Shown: piece after piece, positions 22,544 to 23,643 of the stretch | How the letters are laid out: each line of letters opens with the position of its first letter | How positions within the stretch are numbered: position 1 is the first letter of the stretch | Assembly: GCA_021324035.1 (NCBI GenBank) | Contig: JAJPJU010000209.1 | Coordinates: 1-23,643, forward strand | Direction: 5' to 3' | Source: Spartobacteria bacterium | GTDB taxonomy: Bacteria; Verrucomicrobiota; Verrucomicrobiia; Chthoniobacterales; UBA10450 | DNA length: 23,643 nt | The notes under the pieces: model-generated | What the model was told of the DNA's origin: nothing | Database searches by the model: none | What the model saw: only the letters and a program-made list of their open reading frames with translations | Position numbers and translations under genes: made by a program

Positions 22544-23419
22544 TTACTCGACGAACTCGATTTCCGCCGTCCTGTCGATGTAGCCGGCGCTTCGGGCGTC
22601 GCCCAGAAACCGTCGAATTGCCGCTCGCCCTTTTTCGCCGTAATCGCGGGTGAAATCGTTCACGTACATGCCAATGAATTTATCAGCCAACTGCTCGTTC
22701 ATGTCGCGGGCGTAGGGCATGGAATGGGCCACGGCCTCGGCGCGGTGGGCCAGACCGAAATCGATGCTCTCGCGCATGATCGCGAGGAGATCGTGCTGAA
22801 TCGGCGGCGGAATATCTTTTCGAATCACATTCCCGCCCAGGGGCAGCGGCAGGCTGGTTTCCTGTTTCCACCATTCGCCAAGATCGACAATTTTTTCGAA
22901 GCCCGATTTTGCATACGTCAGCTGGCCTTCGTGAATGATCAATCCGACGTCGGCCTTTCCGCTGCTCACCGCGTCGAAAATTTGATCGAACGGAACAACG
23001 ATGTGTTTGAAGTCGCCCAGATAAAGCTTCAACGCCAAAAACGCGCTGGTCATTGTCCCGGGAACCGCGATTAGCTGTTCGCGCAGCGAATTTCGAATTT
23101 CCTCATCCTTGGTTCGGATTTCGAGCTTCGGATTTCGAGTTTGCCCGATGACAATCGGGCCATAGCCATCGCCCATACTCGCGCCGCACGGAAGCAAAGC
23201 ATACTTGTCCGCGACATAAGCGTAAGCGTGGATCGAAATCGCAGAGATGTGCAGTTCGCCGCGCATCGCGCGCTCGTTTAACGTTTGAATGTCTTCCAAC
23301 CGGTGCTCGAACCTGTATCCGCGGAGATCGATTTTATTTTTCGCGATCGCGTAAAACATGAATGCGTCGTCCGGGTCCGGGGAGTGTCCCAGCGTGAAAA
23401 CATCAGGCGCGCGCCACAT
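22544..23419 (-). CDS. mqnD: Menaquinone biosynthesis enzyme of the futalosine pathway (MqnD-like)
   Basis: MqnD (1,4-dihydroxy-6-naphthoate synthase) acts on cyclic dehypoxanthine futalosine late in the alternative menaquinone route. The 291-residue protein has the periplasmic-binding-protein-like fold and starts with GHSPDPDDAFMFYA. LEDIQTLNERA, ISAISIHAYAYVADKY, CGASMGDGYGP and the MqnD-type LIIHEGQLTYAK follow. Residues 94-111 (TRNPKLEIRTKDEEIRNS) look inserted and come from a short repetitive DNA element (listed separately); the frame is kept. MqnA shares the fold, but the IHEGQLTY motif favours MqnD. It is divergent from parB with a 94-nt gap, and the start ATG at 23419 has no clear ribosome site. 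Confidence 0.87.
   Translation of the reverse strand: MWRAPDVFTLGHSPDPDDAFMFYAIAKNKIDLRGYRFEHRLEDIQTLNERAMRGELHISAISIHAYAYVADKYALLPCGASMGDGYGPIVIGQTRNPKLEIRTKDEEIRNSLREQLIAVPGTMTSAFLALKLYLGDFKHIVVPFDQIFDAVSSGKADVGLIIHEGQLTYAKSGFEKIVDLGEWWKQETSLPLPLGGNVIRKDIPPPIQHDLLAIMRESIDFGLAHRAEAVAHSMPYARDMNEQLADKFIGMYVNDFTRDYGEKGRAAIRRFLGDARSAGYIDRTAEIEFVE
23087..23140 (+). repeat. Short tandem element inside mqnD (NPK-EIR type)
   Basis: TTCGGATTTCGAG occurs twice in tandem (23113-23125 and 23127-23139), separated by one C. GAATTTC occurs twice in tandem at 23088-23101. On the minus strand they read as RNPKLEIR and EIRNS within mqnD. I recall similar TTCGGATTTCG repeats as interspersed elements in Planctomycete/Verrucomicrobia genomes; that is from memory and unchecked. 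Confidence 0.65.
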
Positions 23420-23513
23420 TGCCGCATGCTAACCGCCGGCGCGACCGGCGCAACACTCGTCCGTTCCTGATTGCTATTTGCGTTGTCAGAGTGCTTCCGA
23501 TAGCCTCAGTCAC

Positions 23514-23643
23514 ATGGCGAAATCAGGACTTGGCAAAGGTCTCGGTGCGCTTATCAGCTCGGGCCCACGCTCGACAAGCCTGGCCCAGGCGTCCCGTGAA
23601 AGCGTTGAAACCGGCGAGCAGGTCCGAAAAGTCCGGCTGACCA
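23514..23643 (+). CDS. parB: Chromosome-partitioning protein ParB, 5' end only
   Basis: The frame opens at ATG 23514 and runs off the right edge after 43 codons. It begins MAKSGLGKGLGALISSG, the characteristic N-terminus of ParB/Spo0J (the GLGKGLGALI stretch contacts ParA and stimulates its ATPase). The polar region then leads to VRKVRLT, the usual lead-in to the CTP-binding ParB domain. ParB spreads from parS sites and loads SMC for chromosome segregation. parA, which normally sits directly upstream, is not here; mqnD is upstream on the other strand. No parS site was seen. Confidence 0.85.
   Translation, partial: MAKSGLGKGLGALISSGPRSTSLAQASRESVETGEQVRKVRLT

Overview
The window looks like a gene-dense piece of a Gram-negative chromosome, most likely from the phylum Verrucomicrobiota (Chthoniobacterales-like soil lineages fit best). 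This is inference from several signs: an LptD outer-membrane assembly protein, a futalosine-pathway MqnD of the 'SPDPDDAF' type, a short NPK-EIR-type repeat of a kind I recall from Planctomycete/Verrucomicrobia genomes, few Shine-Dalgarno sites, and moderately high GC. I see no insertion sequence, phage gene, CRISPR array or rRNA. No gene-free stretch exceeds 300 bases; the longest is the leader at 19957-20138.

Layout. (1) 1-2460: the 5' part of a membrane glycosyltransferase on the minus strand, then two small exported proteins on the plus strand (a transglutaminase-like protease and an unrecognised secreted protein), each followed by a clear terminator. (2) 2475-7877: a membrane-anchored alkaline-phosphatase-fold protein that has lost nearly all catalytic residues (minus), gpmI (plus), a hemB plus PD-(D/E)XK-like gene pair (minus), and coaX (plus). 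(3) 7981-11400: a large TPR protein with a 216-residue internal duplication, a central membrane segment, a Pro/Glu-rich linker and a C-terminal beta-type repeat domain. (4) 19956 down to 11508: a run of six minus-strand genes: active ketosynthase, ketosynthase-like protein without catalytic residues, lptD, ugd, rsmB and an M29 aminopeptidase. The gaps are -4, 68, 47, 6 and 58 nt, so a single envelope-oriented transcript is plausible. (5) 20139-21065: an RRM RNA-binding protein, a small glycine-zipper/H1-tail protein, and tRNA-Tyr (minus). (6) 21090-23643: a DegT-family sugar aminotransferase (minus), a small membrane protein (plus), mqnD (minus) and the start of parB (plus).

Functionally the window mixes core metabolism (glycolysis, haem, CoA, menaquinone), ribosome modification and tRNA with envelope building: lptD for LPS export, ugd and the DegT enzyme for nucleotide sugars, the glycosyltransferase, and a ketosynthase pair that may supply unusual acyl chains. 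The most interesting points are two pseudoenzymes (2475-3740 and 17615-18733), the repeat architecture of the TPR protein, and a short repetitive element inserted in frame within mqnD.
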